Positions 51,762 to 60,193 are shown, counted from the first letter of the stretch. The stretch: 64,000 nt of DNA from Seohaeicola_A nanhaiensis (GCF_042654245.1 NZ_JBHSGI010000002.1:186001-250000); one strand, 5' to 3'. Translations and numbers: made by a program. The notes: generated by a model from the sequence alone, not told the origin.

Positions 51762-51946
51762 CCAGACGATCGGCCGGGGGATAGCCTCCGGGACGGCAAA
51801 GCACAACCGTTTCGGGGCGATGTGGGATCTCGGGGCGCCTGTGTGCCCGCAATTCAAGCGCCGACGGGCCGGCAACGGCGCCTCGGGCCGCCTTGTGAAG
51901 GGCGGCCTGCCCCGCTAGGACGGGGCGAGGTTTCCAGAGGTCCGCC

Positions 51947-53248
51947 ATGCCCGTCTTCCTGAACACGACCGAGCCCGGTTTCGAGACCGCCTTCACCGCG
52001 CTGCTGAACGCCAAGCGCGAGGACAGCCCGGATGTGGATGCAGTGGTCGCTGGCATCATTGCCGATGTGCGCGCGCGCGGCGATGCGGCGGTGATCGAGC
52101 TGACGGCCAAGTTCGACCGGATGGACCTGACGCCGGCGACGCTGGCGATCACGACCGCCGAGGTGGACGCGGCCATCGAGCAGGTGCCCGCGAAAGAGCG
52201 CGAGGCTCTGGAACTCGCCGCCGAGCGCATCCGCGCCTACCACGTCCGCCAGATGCCCGAGAACGCGCTCTGGACCGACCCCGACGGCGCGACCCTGGGC
52301 TGGCGGTGGAGTGCGATTTCGGCGGCGGGGCTTTACGTGCCGGGCGGGCTGGCCTCCTATCCGTCGTCCGTGCTGATGAACGCGGTTCCGGCCAAGGTGG
52401 CGGGGGTGGAGCGGCTGGCGATCTGCGTGCCGACGCCGGGCGGCGTGATCAATCCGCTGGTGCTGCTGGCCGCGCGGATCGCCGGAGTGGACGAGATCTA
52501 TCGCATCGGCGGGGCGCAGGCGGTGGCGGCGCTGGCCTATGGGACCGAAAGCATTGCCCCGGTGGACAAGATCACGGGCCCCGGCAACGCCTTTGTCGCG
52601 GCGGCCAAGCGGCGGGTCTTCGGCAAGGTCGGGATCGACATGATCGCCGGGCCTTCCGAAATCCTGGTGATCGCCGATAAGGACAACGATCCCGACTGGA
52701 TCGCGCTCGACCTGATGAGCCAGGCCGAACACGACGAAAGCGCGCAGTCGCTGCTGATCACGGATGACGCAGGCTTTGGCCGGGCGGTGGCGGCGGCGGT
52801 GGAGGCGCGGCTGGAGACGCTGGAGCGCCGCGCCATCGCGGGGGCGAGCTGGCGTGACTATGGGGCGGTGATCGTGGTGCAGGACCTGGACGAGGCGGCG
52901 GCGCTGTCGAACCGGATCGCGCCGGAGCATCTGGAGCTCTGCGTGGCGGACCCCGAGGCGCTGGCAGAGCACTGCGTGCATGCCGGAGCGATCTTCCTTG
53001 GGCAGTGGACGCCCGAGGCCATCGGAGATTACGTCGGCGGACCGAACCACGTGCTGCCGACGGCGCGCTCGGCCCGGTTTTCCTCGGGGCTGTCGGTGAT
53101 GGATTTCCTCAAGCGCACGACGCTGGCGCGGATGACGCCGGAGGCGCTGCGCGCCATCGGGCCGGCGGCGGAGACGCTGGCGCGGTCGGAGAGTCTTGAG
53201 GCGCATGGGCTGTCGGTCACGGCGCGGCTGCAACGGCTGAACGAATAG
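51947..53248 (+). CDS. hisD: histidinol dehydrogenase
   Basis: HisD catalyses the last two oxidations of histidine synthesis. The 433-residue protein has canonical motifs: GLYVPGGLASYPSSVLMNAV, ITGPGNAFVAAAKRRVFG, SQAEHDESAQS (zinc-site Gln and His), IAPEHLELC (catalytic Glu-His), GDYVGGPNHVLPT and the C-terminal LEAHGLSV His. It is clearly closer to biosynthetic HisD than the paralogue at 21814. In relatives it directly follows DUF2948. Confidence 0.95.
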   Translation: MPVFLNTTEPGFETAFTALLNAKREDSPDVDAVVAGIIADVRARGDAAVIELTAKFDRMDLTPATLAITTAEVDAAIEQVPAKEREALELAAERIRAYHVRQMPENALWTDPDGATLGWRWSAISAAGLYVPGGLASYPSSVLMNAVPAKVAGVERLAICVPTPGGVINPLVLLAARIAGVDEIYRIGGAQAVAALAYGTESIAPVDKITGPGNAFVAAAKRRVFGKVGIDMIAGPSEILVIADKDNDPDWIALDLMSQAEHDESAQSLLITDDAGFGRAVAAAVEARLETLERRAIAGASWRDYGAVIVVQDLDEAAALSNRIAPEHLELCVADPEALAEHCVHAGAIFLGQWTPEAIGDYVGGPNHVLPTARSARFSSGLSVMDFLKRTTLARMTPEALRAIGPAAETLARSESLEAHGLSVTARLQRLNE

Positions 53249-53348
53249 GCGACGGGCGCCGCAGAGGCGCAGTGCGGGCGCCAATGGCTTGCCGCAGAGA
53301 CCGCCCTGCCCCTAAGCTGCCCCCGTGTCACTGATCCGGGGGCCTGCC

Positions 53349-54311
53349 ATGCAACCGAGACCCGAAATTCCCGAAGACACGCTGTCGAACTGGCAGCGGA
53401 TGGTGGATCTGATCGCCCGCGCCGCCGGGGTGCCTGCAAGCCTCGTGATGCGCACGCATGCGCCCGATCACGCAGTCTTTCTCGCCAGCCAGGGCCAGGA
53501 CAATCCCTATGAGGTCGGACAGAGCTTTGTCCTGCACGAGAAGCTCTATTGCCAAGGCGTGTTCCGCCGCGATGGCGAGCTGGTGGTCGAGGATGCCCGC
53601 TGCGATCCGGACTGGTCGGACAACGAGGACCTCGAGATCGACGGGATGAGCTTTTACATCGGCTATCCGCTGCACTGGCCAGATGGCGCGATCTTCGGCA
53701 CCATCTGCGTGCTCGACCGGCGGCGCAACCGCAAGGCGCTTCTGTTCCGCGAGGGGCTGCGCCAGTTCGCGCGGCTGATCGAAGCGGACCTGACGCTGTT
53801 GTCCGAGATCGCCCGGCGCAAGCTGCTGGAGCGCGATCTGCAGGTGGCGCTGGACGAGATGGAGGCGCGGGTAGAGGAGCGGACGGAAGAGTTGCAGGAG
53901 GCCAATACCGCGCTGCGGGTGCTGCTTGACCGGGTGGAGAGCAACCGCCGCCGCTATGACGGCGAAGTGCTGCGCCAGATCAAGGGAATGGTGCTGCCGC
54001 ATCTGGGCAAGCTGCGCGCGCGCCTGGCCGACGATCCGGCCGGGCAGGCCTATCTGGCGCTTGCCGAGGAGAATCTGACGTCGGTCACCTCGTCGATGTC
54101 GAATCGGCTGAGCGATGTATTCGAGCGGCTGACGCCCTCCGAGCAGGAGATCGCCCAGCTGATCATGCGCGGCCAGACGACCAAGGACATCGCGCGCACC
54201 CTGTCGCGCGAGCTCTGCACCATCGAGTTCCACCGCAACAACATCCGCAAGAAGCTGGGGCTTCGCAAGAGCGGGCAGAACCTGCGCTCCATGCTGAACG
54301 CGATCCAGTAA
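53349..54311 (+). CDS. GAF domain and LuxR-type helix-turn-helix protein
   Basis: This 320-residue protein has a GAF-like sensor domain (about 10-160: SNWQRMVDLIARAAGVPASL, FYIGYPLHWPDGAIFGTICV). A coiled coil follows (EMEARVEERTEELQEANTAL), then a C-terminal LuxR-type HTH (LTPSEQEIAQLIMRGQTTKD, then FHRNNIRKKLGLR). It is probably a cytoplasmic ligand- or redox-sensing transcription regulator without a kinase partner. I took the ATG at 53349 behind a G-rich ribosome-binding site; GTG at 53325 is possible. Its targets may include the metallo-hydrolase gene that follows. Confidence 0.83.
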   Translation: MQPRPEIPEDTLSNWQRMVDLIARAAGVPASLVMRTHAPDHAVFLASQGQDNPYEVGQSFVLHEKLYCQGVFRRDGELVVEDARCDPDWSDNEDLEIDGMSFYIGYPLHWPDGAIFGTICVLDRRRNRKALLFREGLRQFARLIEADLTLLSEIARRKLLERDLQVALDEMEARVEERTEELQEANTALRVLLDRVESNRRRYDGEVLRQIKGMVLPHLGKLRARLADDPAGQAYLALAEENLTSVTSSMSNRLSDVFERLTPSEQEIAQLIMRGQTTKDIARTLSRELCTIEFHRNNIRKKLGLRKSGQNLRSMLNAIQ

Positions 54312-54422
54312 TAACATGGGGATCTTCCCCATGGTCTGCCCTTGGAATTCCGATGCCATGGCGCGCTGGAGCGCGGGCTAGCCTTGGGGCACCCGGCGAC
54401 GACAGGCCGGGGCGCAACAGGG

Positions 54423-55418
54423 ATGACCGACATGGACAGAAACGATCTGAAACCCACCCTCCTCAACGGCAGCCGTGACGAGATCGCCCCCGGGCTGTCG
54501 CGGCGTTCGTTCTTCATGGCGGCGGGGGCCGCCGGCGTGGGCGCGGCCGGAGCGCTGCTGACACCGGGCAAGGTGCAGGCGCAATCGACCGACTGGATGC
54601 AGCCGGGCAACAACAACCATGTGATCGGGCTGCAGGGCAGCACCGGGCAGGCCAGCACCGGCGAGGTGGCGATCGACTATTTCGGGCACTGCGCGATCCG
54701 CATCACCTCGCCCAAGGGGGCGACGGTGCTGTTCGACCCGTTCCGGGACGACCCGTCCGGCGCCTGGGGCCTCTGGTTCAAGCAGGCCTTCCCCGAGACC
54801 AAGGTCGACATCACCATGTCGACGCATACCCATTTCGACCATGACGCCATCGACCGGCCGGAAAGCACCATGGTGCTGGACCGCATGGTGGGGAACTTCG
54901 AATTCGCCGACATCAAGATCACCGGTTTCGCCGACAAGCACGCCTGCGTGGCGCCGGGCTGGTACAAGTGGACCAACGCCATCGCCGAGTTCGGCGCGCA
55001 GGCCTGCCCGCCGGACAACGTCGGCCATATGGACATGGTGGTCTACCTGGTGGAGACGGGCGGCATCCGCACGCTGATCTGGGGCGACAACCGGCACAAT
55101 CCGGGCGACGATTTCTGGGCCGCGGTGGGCGAGGTGGACGTCCTGACGCTGCCGGTCGACGGTTCGATGCACATCCTGTCCTTCGACCAGGGCAACGACA
55201 TCGTCTCGCGCCTCAAGCCCAAGGCGATCATCCCGACCCATTACCTGAACGAGACGGTGAGCTATACGCTGACCACGCTGCAGCCGGCGGACGAATGGGT
55301 GAAGGCGCAGAAATCCTATCAGATGCTGACCAGCCCGAACCTCAAACTGGAAGCAGGCGCGCTCGCGGGAATGGAGCAGGAGTTCCTCTATTTCGGTCAC
55401 AATGCCCTGACCGCCTGA
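54423..55418 (+). CDS. Tat-exported metallo-beta-lactamase fold hydrolase
   Basis: The 331-residue protein has a twin-arginine signal (LSRRSFFMAAGAAGVGAAGA at about 25-44, cleavage near VQAQS). A metallo-beta-lactamase domain follows with STHTHFDHDAID (HxHxDH-like metal site) and later IIWGDNRH-like and IIPTHYLNE segments supplying further ligands (LIWGDNRHN, IPTHY). It is expected to act, folded with metal, in the periplasm. An ATG at 54432 has the better ribosome-binding-site spacing. Substrate unknown. Confidence 0.82.
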   Translation: MTDMDRNDLKPTLLNGSRDEIAPGLSRRSFFMAAGAAGVGAAGALLTPGKVQAQSTDWMQPGNNNHVIGLQGSTGQASTGEVAIDYFGHCAIRITSPKGATVLFDPFRDDPSGAWGLWFKQAFPETKVDITMSTHTHFDHDAIDRPESTMVLDRMVGNFEFADIKITGFADKHACVAPGWYKWTNAIAEFGAQACPPDNVGHMDMVVYLVETGGIRTLIWGDNRHNPGDDFWAAVGEVDVLTLPVDGSMHILSFDQGNDIVSRLKPKAIIPTHYLNETVSYTLTTLQPADEWVKAQKSYQMLTSPNLKLEAGALAGMEQEFLYFGHNALTA

Positions 55419-55428
55419 GCTGCGGGCG

Positions 55429-55456
55429 GTGCGGCGGATTGCCTGACCCGCCGCAC
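55429..55456 (+). terminator. hairpin after the metallo-hydrolase gene
   Basis: GTGCGGCGG (55429-55437) and CCGCCGCAC (55448-55456) form a perfect 9-bp stem with a 10-nt loop, 10 bp after the stop. No T-run follows, so termination would be weak or need a factor. Confidence 0.4.
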
Positions 55457-55490
55457 TGCGCTAGTGACGTCGGCATCCCGGAAGAGCGAG

Positions 55491-55979
55491 ATGCCGGCCA
55501 TGACCCATATCAGCGAAATCGCGCTGGACGATTCCAACCTCCCGCCGCCCACGCCGGAGATCGAGCAGGAGCGCAAGGTCGCCATATTCGACCTGCTGGA
55601 AGCCAATCACTTCGTACTGCCCCAGCGGGACGGCCGCGCCGTGCCCGAGGGGCCCTACAAGCTGAACCTGTCGATCCGCGACAAACGGCTGGTTTTCGAC
55701 GTCGAGACCCCGGCCGATCAGAAAGCGGCCGAGTTCCACCTGTCGCTCGGTCCGTTTCGGCAGGTCGTCAAGGACTACTTCCAGATCTGCAAGAGCTACT
55801 ATGAGGCGGTGAAGACGCTGCCGCCCAGCCAGATCGAGACCATCGACATGGCCCGGCGCGGGATCCACAACGAGGGCAGCCGCGTGCTGCAGGAACGGCT
55901 GGAAGGCAAGGTGGAGGTCGATTCCGACACCGCACGGCGGCTGTTCACCCTGATCTGCGTGCTGCACTTTGGTGGCTGA
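55491..55979 (+). CDS. UPF0262 family protein
   Basis: This is a 162-residue conserved alphaproteobacterial protein of unknown function, belonging to the hisD-infA block. Family segments are VAIFDLLEANHFVL, GPYKLNLSIRDKRLVFDV, FRQVVKDYFQICKSYYEAV and HNEGSRVLQERLEGKV. I chose the ATG at 55491, placed 6-7 nt after GGAAG; an ATG at 55500 is close. It overlaps the next gene by 11 bp, so the two are co-translated. Confidence 0.87.
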   Translation: MPAMTHISEIALDDSNLPPPTPEIEQERKVAIFDLLEANHFVLPQRDGRAVPEGPYKLNLSIRDKRLVFDVETPADQKAAEFHLSLGPFRQVVKDYFQICKSYYEAVKTLPPSQIETIDMARRGIHNEGSRVLQERLEGKVEVDSDTARRLFTLICVLHFGG

Positions 55980-56439
55980 CTTGGTGCACCCCCTGCCGCA
56001 GTCGGTGCTGTTCTGCTGCGATCACAACGCGGTCCGCTCGCCCATGGCCGAGGGGATCATGAAGAAATTCTATGGCACCGGCACCTATGTGCAGTCGGTG
56101 GGCGTGCACAACGATCTGGAGATCGACGGCTTTGCCATCGCGGCCTGCAAGGAGATCGACGTCGAACTGTCGCGCCACCGCTCGCGCAGTTTCGACGAGA
56201 TGGAGCGCTGGGGCGAGGGTCTGAGTTCCTTCGATCTGGTCATCGCGCTCTCGCCGGCCAGCCGCGAACGGGCGATGGAACTGACGCGCTTCTACCATCT
56301 CGACGTCGAATACTGGCCGATCCTGGATCCGACCGAGATGGGCAGCACCCGCGATGAAAAGCTGGCGAGCTACCGGCAGGCGCGCGACCAGATCGTTGAC
56401 CGGCTGAAGGCCCGTTTCGGCGCCCCGACACAGGGCTGA
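55969..56439 (+). CDS. low-molecular-weight protein-tyrosine-phosphatase family protein
   Basis: This is a 156-residue protein with the phosphatase P-loop CDHNAVRS (Cys17, Arg23) near the N-terminus and the general-acid Asp in WPILDPTEMG. It may be a tyrosine phosphatase or a thioredoxin-type arsenate reductase relative. The conserved location next to UPF0262 and infA argues for a housekeeping role rather than arsenic resistance, which has its own island at 31-33 kb. Confidence 0.87.
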   Translation: MVADLVHPLPQSVLFCCDHNAVRSPMAEGIMKKFYGTGTYVQSVGVHNDLEIDGFAIAACKEIDVELSRHRSRSFDEMERWGEGLSSFDLVIALSPASRERAMELTRFYHLDVEYWPILDPTEMGSTRDEKLASYRQARDQIVDRLKARFGAPTQG

Positions 56440-56483
56440 GCCCGTCAGTCCGCCCCCTGACCGTCTGATCCGAAGGAGTCCCC

Positions 56484-56873
56484 ATGTCTGTCATTCACCG
56501 CTATTTCGAGGCCTTCAACACCGGCGACACCGAGGCGATGCTCGACTGCGTCACCGAAGACGTGGCGCATCACGTCAACGAGGGCCAGATTCGCAGCGGC
56601 AAGGCGCGGTTTGCAGAGTTCTGCGCCCACATGAGCCGCTGCTACCGCGAAGAGCTGACAGACATGGAGATCTTCGTGAATGGCGCGGGCACCCGGGGCG
56701 CGGCCGAGTTCATCGTGAACGGCACGTATCTTTCCACCGACGCCGGGCTGCCCGAGGCCCGCGGACAGACCTACCGCCTGCCGGGAGGGTCCTTCTTCGA
56801 CCTCCGCGACGGCAGGATCGCGCGGGTGACGACTTATTACAACCTGGCCGACTGGATCCGGCAGGTCTCGTGA
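56484..56873 (+). CDS. NTF2-like / ketosteroid-isomerase-related protein
   Basis: This is a 129-residue single-domain SnoaL-like protein (IHRYFEAFNTGDTEAMLDCV at the N-terminus, SFFDLRDGRIARVTTYYNLA at the C-terminus). It has a pocket of His and Asp residues. Such proteins can be isomerases or ligand binders; the substrate is unknown. Its stop overlaps the GTG start of the acetyltransferase gene, so the two may act together. Confidence 0.84.
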   Translation: MSVIHRYFEAFNTGDTEAMLDCVTEDVAHHVNEGQIRSGKARFAEFCAHMSRCYREELTDMEIFVNGAGTRGAAEFIVNGTYLSTDAGLPEARGQTYRLPGGSFFDLRDGRIARVTTYYNLADWIRQVS

Positions 56874-57454
56874 CCGAGGTCCGGGTGCTGACCGGCGCGG
56901 CGCTGGATGCCGCGCTGGACGATGTGGCGGCGCTGCGCATCGCGGTGTTCCGCGACTGGCCCTATCTCTACGACGGGTCGCTGGACTACGAGCGGCGCTA
57001 TCTCGCAGCCTATCGTGACAGCCCGGGCGCCGTGCTGGCCGGCGCCTTCGACGGCGCGCGTCTGGTCGGCGCCGCAACGGGCACGCCGCTGGCCGATCAC
57101 GCCGACGACTTCGCGGCCGCCTTTGCCGATACGGGGATCGGTCTTGGCAGCGTCTTTTATTGCGCCGAGTCGATACTGCTGCCGGACTGGCGCGGAAAAG
57201 GCATCGGCCATCGCTTTTTCGATCTGCGAGAAGGCCATGCCCGCACCCTTGGCTTTTCCCGCGCGGCCTTCTGCGCCGTGATCCGACCGGCAGCACACCC
57301 GCTGCGCCCCGCGGACTACCGCCCGCTCGACGGTTTCTGGCGCAAACGCGGCTATGCGCCCCTGTCCGGCGCCGTCTCACGGTTCGACTGGAAGGACATC
57401 GACCGCCCCGCCTCTGATCAAAAGAATCTTCAGGTCTGGATCCGCGATCTCTGA
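56870..57454 (+). CDS. GNAT family N-acetyltransferase
   Basis: This is a 194-residue acetyltransferase. It has a GNAT fold start (VLTGAALDAALDDVAALRIA), the acetyl-CoA loop LPDWRGKGIGHRFFDLREGHA and a C-terminal FWRKRGYAPL. The GTG at 56870 overlaps the preceding stop (GTGA). It resembles GNAT proteins usually encoded with the KSI-like protein; the target is unknown. Confidence 0.83.
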   Translation: MTEVRVLTGAALDAALDDVAALRIAVFRDWPYLYDGSLDYERRYLAAYRDSPGAVLAGAFDGARLVGAATGTPLADHADDFAAAFADTGIGLGSVFYCAESILLPDWRGKGIGHRFFDLREGHARTLGFSRAAFCAVIRPAAHPLRPADYRPLDGFWRKRGYAPLSGAVSRFDWKDIDRPASDQKNLQVWIRDL

Positions 57455-57562
57455 GTGCACAGCGCCTGCGCTTCTCCGGTTTTCAAATACCTGCGCCGCA
57501 GGCAGCCGCGCAGCGGCTTTCCGTGCGATTCCTCACAAAATCGCGCCCGAATCGTTTGCCCC

Positions 57563-57591
57563 TTGAAAACCTGCGCGTTTGCGCCTTATTA
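57563..57591 (+). promoter_or_regulatory. candidate infA promoter
   Basis: TTGAAA (57563-57568) and TTATTA (57586-57591) are separated by 17 bp, 46 bp before the infA start. A GGAG ribosome-binding site follows at about 57630. This is the best sigma-70-type match in the 183-bp gap 57455-57637. Confidence 0.5.
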
Positions 57592-57637
57592 GGCGCGCGG
57601 CCCACATCCTGGCGGGCCGGATTGATATGGAGACCAC

Positions 57638-57856
57638 ATGGCCAAGGAAGACACTCTCGAATTCCCCGGCGTCGTGAAGGAACTCCTGCCAAATGCGACA
57701 TTCCGGGTCGAACTCGAGAACGGCCATGAGATCATCGCACATACGGCAGGCAAGATGCGCAAGAACCGCATCCGGGTTCTGGCCGGCGACAAAGTACAGG
57801 TCGAAATGACCCCCTATGATCTGACCAAGGGCCGGATCAACTATCGTTTCAAGTAG
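57638..57856 (+). CDS. infA: translation initiation factor IF-1
   Basis: IF-1 is a 72-residue OB-fold protein that binds the 30S A site during initiation. The whole sequence is canonical (MAKEDTLEFPGVVKELLPNA at the start, GRINYRFK at the end). It is followed by maf and an RNase E/G gene, as in many alphaproteobacteria. Confidence 0.98.
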   Translation: MAKEDTLEFPGVVKELLPNATFRVELENGHEIIAHTAGKMRKNRIRVLAGDKVQVEMTPYDLTKGRINYRFK

Positions 57857-57876
57857 CGCGAAGCGCAGCTTCGCGC
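57856..57876 (+). terminator. hairpin at the infA stop
   Basis: GCGCGAAG (57856-57863) pairs with CTTCGCGC (57869-57876) around 5 nt, beginning at the last base of the stop codon. With no T-run it may protect the infA mRNA or reduce read-through into maf rather than fully terminate. Confidence 0.4.
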
Positions 57877-57940
57877 GGCGCGGGTCCAGCGGGTTGCGCA
57901 GCAACCTGCCGCTGCGCACCCGTGTAGGAAAGCGCACCGG

Positions 57941-58525
57941 ATGACACCCCGCCTGATCCTCGGTTCCGGCAGCCCGCGGCGGCTGGAACTTCTGGCCCAG
58001 CTTGGCGTCCGGCCCGATGCCGTGCGGCCTCCGGATATCGACGAAAATCCGCTGAAAGCGGAACTGCCCCGGCCCTATTGCGCCCGCATCGCGCGGGCGA
58101 AGGCCGAGGCGGTGCAAGCAGACCCCGGGGATATCGTGCTTTGCGCCGATACCACCGTGGCGCTGGGGCGGCGGATCCTGGGCAAGCCCGCCGATGCCGG
58201 CCAGGCGGCGGAATTCCTGATGGCACTGTCCGGGCGGCGTCACCGGGTGATCACCTCGGTTGCGGTGCGGCGCGACGGGCGCATCTGGCAGAAGGACGTC
58301 GGGAGCGCCGTGAAGATGAAGCGGCTGTCGGATCTGGAGCTGAATGCCTATCTCGCCACCGGCGACTGGCAGGGCAAGGCGGGGGCCTATGGCATACAGG
58401 GGCCGGCGGGCGCGCTGATTCCGTGGATTTCGGGATCGTTCACCGGCATCGTGGGGCTGCCGCTGGCCGAGACCGCCGGGTTGCTCATGGCGGCGGGCTA
58501 TCCGCTGCATCGGGAGGTATCATGA
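57941..58525 (+). CDS. maf: Maf family nucleoside triphosphate pyrophosphatase
   Basis: This is a 194-residue Maf/HAM1-fold pyrophosphatase that hydrolyses non-canonical or pyrimidine NTPs to monophosphates. Motifs are ILGSGSPRRLELLAQLG at the N-terminus, the catalytic Asp in VLCADTTVALGRRILGKP, the SGRRHRVITSV loop and GKAGAYGIQGPAG. Its stop overlaps the RNase E/G gene (ATGA). Confidence 0.94.
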   Translation: MTPRLILGSGSPRRLELLAQLGVRPDAVRPPDIDENPLKAELPRPYCARIARAKAEAVQADPGDIVLCADTTVALGRRILGKPADAGQAAEFLMALSGRRHRVITSVAVRRDGRIWQKDVGSAVKMKRLSDLELNAYLATGDWQGKAGAYGIQGPAGALIPWISGSFTGIVGLPLAETAGLLMAAGYPLHREVS

Positions 58526-59547
58526 AGGGCCGCGTCGTCGCACTCGACCACATCGGCGACCGCGAGGCCGCGGCGCTGATGGTGGACGGAGTTCTGGAAG
58601 ACCTGTTCATCGCCAGCGACGCGCCGGCCCCGGGCACCATCTGGCGGGCCATTGCGGATCGGCCGGTCAAGGGTCAGGGCGGGATTTTCCTGACCACACC
58701 CGAAGGATCGGCCTTCTTGCGGCAGGCCGACGGTCTTGCGCCCGGCCAGCGTCTGCTGGTTCAGGTCATGGGCTATGCCGAACCGGGCAAGGCAGTGCCG
58801 GTCGGGCGCAAGCTGCTGTTCAAGAGCCGCTTTGCCATCGTCACGCCCGATGCGCCGGGCATCAACGTCTCGCGCGCGATCCGCGACGACGAAGAGCGCG
58901 AACGGATCCTCGAGATTGCCCATGAGGCGATGGAAGGCGCGGCGCACGGTCTGATCCTGCGGTCGTCCTGCGCGGGAGCCGAGGACGAGGCCATTGCCGC
59001 CGATATCGCCGCCATGCTGGGCGCGGCCGAAGCGGTGCTGAGCGATACGGGCACCGAGCCCGAGGTACTGCTGGACGGCGACGGGCCGCACATGATGGCC
59101 TGGCGCGAATGGACGGCGCCGGCCGAGGTGGCCGAGGGCCCCGGATCCTTCGACAGCCACGGCGTGACCGAGGCGATCGCGGCGCTGCTGCGGCCCGAGG
59201 AAAAGCTGCCCGGCGGCGGCAGCATGGTGATAGAGCCGACGCGGGCGCTGGTGGCGGTGGACGTGAACACCGGGGGTGACACCTCGCCGGCGGCAGGTCT
59301 CAAGGCGAACATCGCCGCCGCGCGCGCCCTCCCCCGCGCCCTGCGGCTGCGCGGCCTCGGCGGTCAGATCGTGATGGATGTCGCGCCGATGCCGCGCAAG
59401 GACCGCACCAGCTTCGAGAACGCGCTGAAATCGGCCTTTCGGGGCGATACGGACGAAACCGCGCTGGCCGGATGGACACCGCTGGGGATGTTCGAGTTGC
59501 AGCGCAAGCGGGGACGCCTGCCGCTGGCCCAGTTGCTGGCGCGCTGA
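58522..59547 (+). CDS. ribonuclease E/G family protein
   Basis: This is a 341-residue protein with the catalytic core of the RNase E/G family but without the long C-terminal scaffold of RNase E. Seen are an N-terminal S1-like region (IFLTTPEGSAFLRQADGLAP, then GQRLLVQVMGYAEPGKAVPV), a central DNase I-like part with the catalytic Asp in ALVAVDVNTGG, and QIVMDVAPM with the second Asp. It lacks the zinc-link Cys pair and is shorter than RNase G (about 490), typical for this alphaproteobacterial form. Confidence 0.88.
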   Translation: MKGRVVALDHIGDREAAALMVDGVLEDLFIASDAPAPGTIWRAIADRPVKGQGGIFLTTPEGSAFLRQADGLAPGQRLLVQVMGYAEPGKAVPVGRKLLFKSRFAIVTPDAPGINVSRAIRDDEERERILEIAHEAMEGAAHGLILRSSCAGAEDEAIAADIAAMLGAAEAVLSDTGTEPEVLLDGDGPHMMAWREWTAPAEVAEGPGSFDSHGVTEAIAALLRPEEKLPGGGSMVIEPTRALVAVDVNTGGDTSPAAGLKANIAAARALPRALRLRGLGGQIVMDVAPMPRKDRTSFENALKSAFRGDTDETALAGWTPLGMFELQRKRGRLPLAQLLAR

Positions 59548-59550
59548 TCC

Positions 59551-59588
59551 CTCGCGGGGCATCGGCAAAAAAACCTCGGTCCCGCGAG
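59551..59588 (+). terminator. hairpin after the RNase E/G gene
   Basis: CTCGCGGG (59551-59558) and CCCGCGAG (59581-59588) form a perfect 8-bp stem around 22 nt that includes an A7 run. It begins 4 bp after the stop. A T-tail is absent on the plus strand. Confidence 0.4.
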
Positions 59589-59634
59589 GCCCGGGTGACG
59601 GCGACATAACGCGCCCGCACCCGGGTTCCGGCTA

Positions 59635-59901
59635 TTATCCGTCGCCCTGATTATTGGTCTGCGCGCGTACCGAAAGACGGCCGAGGCGCGAGATGCGATA
59701 GGGGCTGCCCGAACGGGATTCGATGAGGCGTCTCCGGCGCAGGCGCTGGAACAGCTTCAGGTCGAAATCCGCCAGCACCAGACCTTCGCGGGTGAAACAG
59801 GTAACGGATGTGATCCGGGGGCCATCGCCCCTTTCGTGGAGTATGCGGCCGCCAAGGGCCAGAACGTGCAGGGCACGTTGCTCACGTCGTGAGATGTTCA
59901 T
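59635..59901 (-). CDS. yjhX: YjhX family (UPF0386) toxin-like protein
   Basis: This 88-residue protein matches the YjhX family pattern throughout: MNISRREQRALHVLALGGRI, ITSVTCFTREGLVLADFDL, and FQRLRRRRLIESRSGSPYRI. E. coli YjhX is described as the toxin of a YjhX-YjhQ pair, where YjhQ is an acetyltransferase. No acetyltransferase gene is adjacent here. It lies alone on the minus strand between the RNase gene and the phosphonate operon. Its start codon falls in the closing stem of a large predicted leader structure, so translation may be RNA-controlled. Confidence 0.85.
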   Translation of the reverse strand: MNISRREQRALHVLALGGRILHERGDGPRITSVTCFTREGLVLADFDLKLFQRLRRRRLIESRSGSPYRISRLGRLSVRAQTNNQGDG

Positions 59902-60019
59902 TGGAGTCTCTTGTGAAAGATACGGAAAGACTCCCCGGACACGGAAGGTCCGGGGTTTCGGTCTTCACCCGGCTCTCTGACGCGCAGAGAGCCTTATCTC
60001 ACAAGCTCTGACATCCAAT
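59900..60019 (-). ncRNA. structured leader RNA of yjhX (candidate)
   Basis: Nested inverted repeats give a multibranched fold. Outer stems are ATTGGA (59900-59905)/TCCAAT (60014-60019) and CTTGTGA (59910-59916)/TCACAAG (59999-60005). They enclose two hairpins: CCCCGGAC-N7-GTCCGGGG (59933-59955, with a GAAAGAC/GTCTTC base) and GGCTCTCTG-N5-CAGAGAGCC (59971-59993). The outer stem contains two bases of the yjhX start codon. GGAGTC (59903-59908) can instead pair with GACTCC (59929-59934), an alternative fold. It could also be read from the plus strand. Confidence 0.5.
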
Positions 60020-60145
60020 CCTCTTGGAACGGGCGCCGGCCATGCCACCGCCCTGCGCGGGAAATACGGATCGCGTGGCGAGAGATCAACCCTGCGGCGT
60101 CAAAGCCGGTGCGTCACAAAACTTTTGCCGCGACGACACGCAGGC

Positions 60146-60163
60146 GTGACCGACTCGTGACAG
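60146..60163 (-). promoter_or_regulatory. candidate Pho box upstream of phnC
   Basis: On the minus strand the site reads CTGTCAC-GAGT-CGGTCAC, two 7-bp PhoB-type half-sites with a 4-bp spacer, 30 bp before phnC. Its orientation is opposite to phnC. PhoB control of phosphonate uptake is well established, so the site is plausible despite the orientation. Confidence 0.5.
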
Positions 60164-60193
60164 GAGTGCCCCGCAAGCGACCGTGGGGGCCAC

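Noticed and set aside
55969..56439. The phosphatase-like gene as part of arsenic resistance
   Set aside because: It is in the conserved hisD-infA block, 23 kb from the arsenic island, and has no ArsR-like box.
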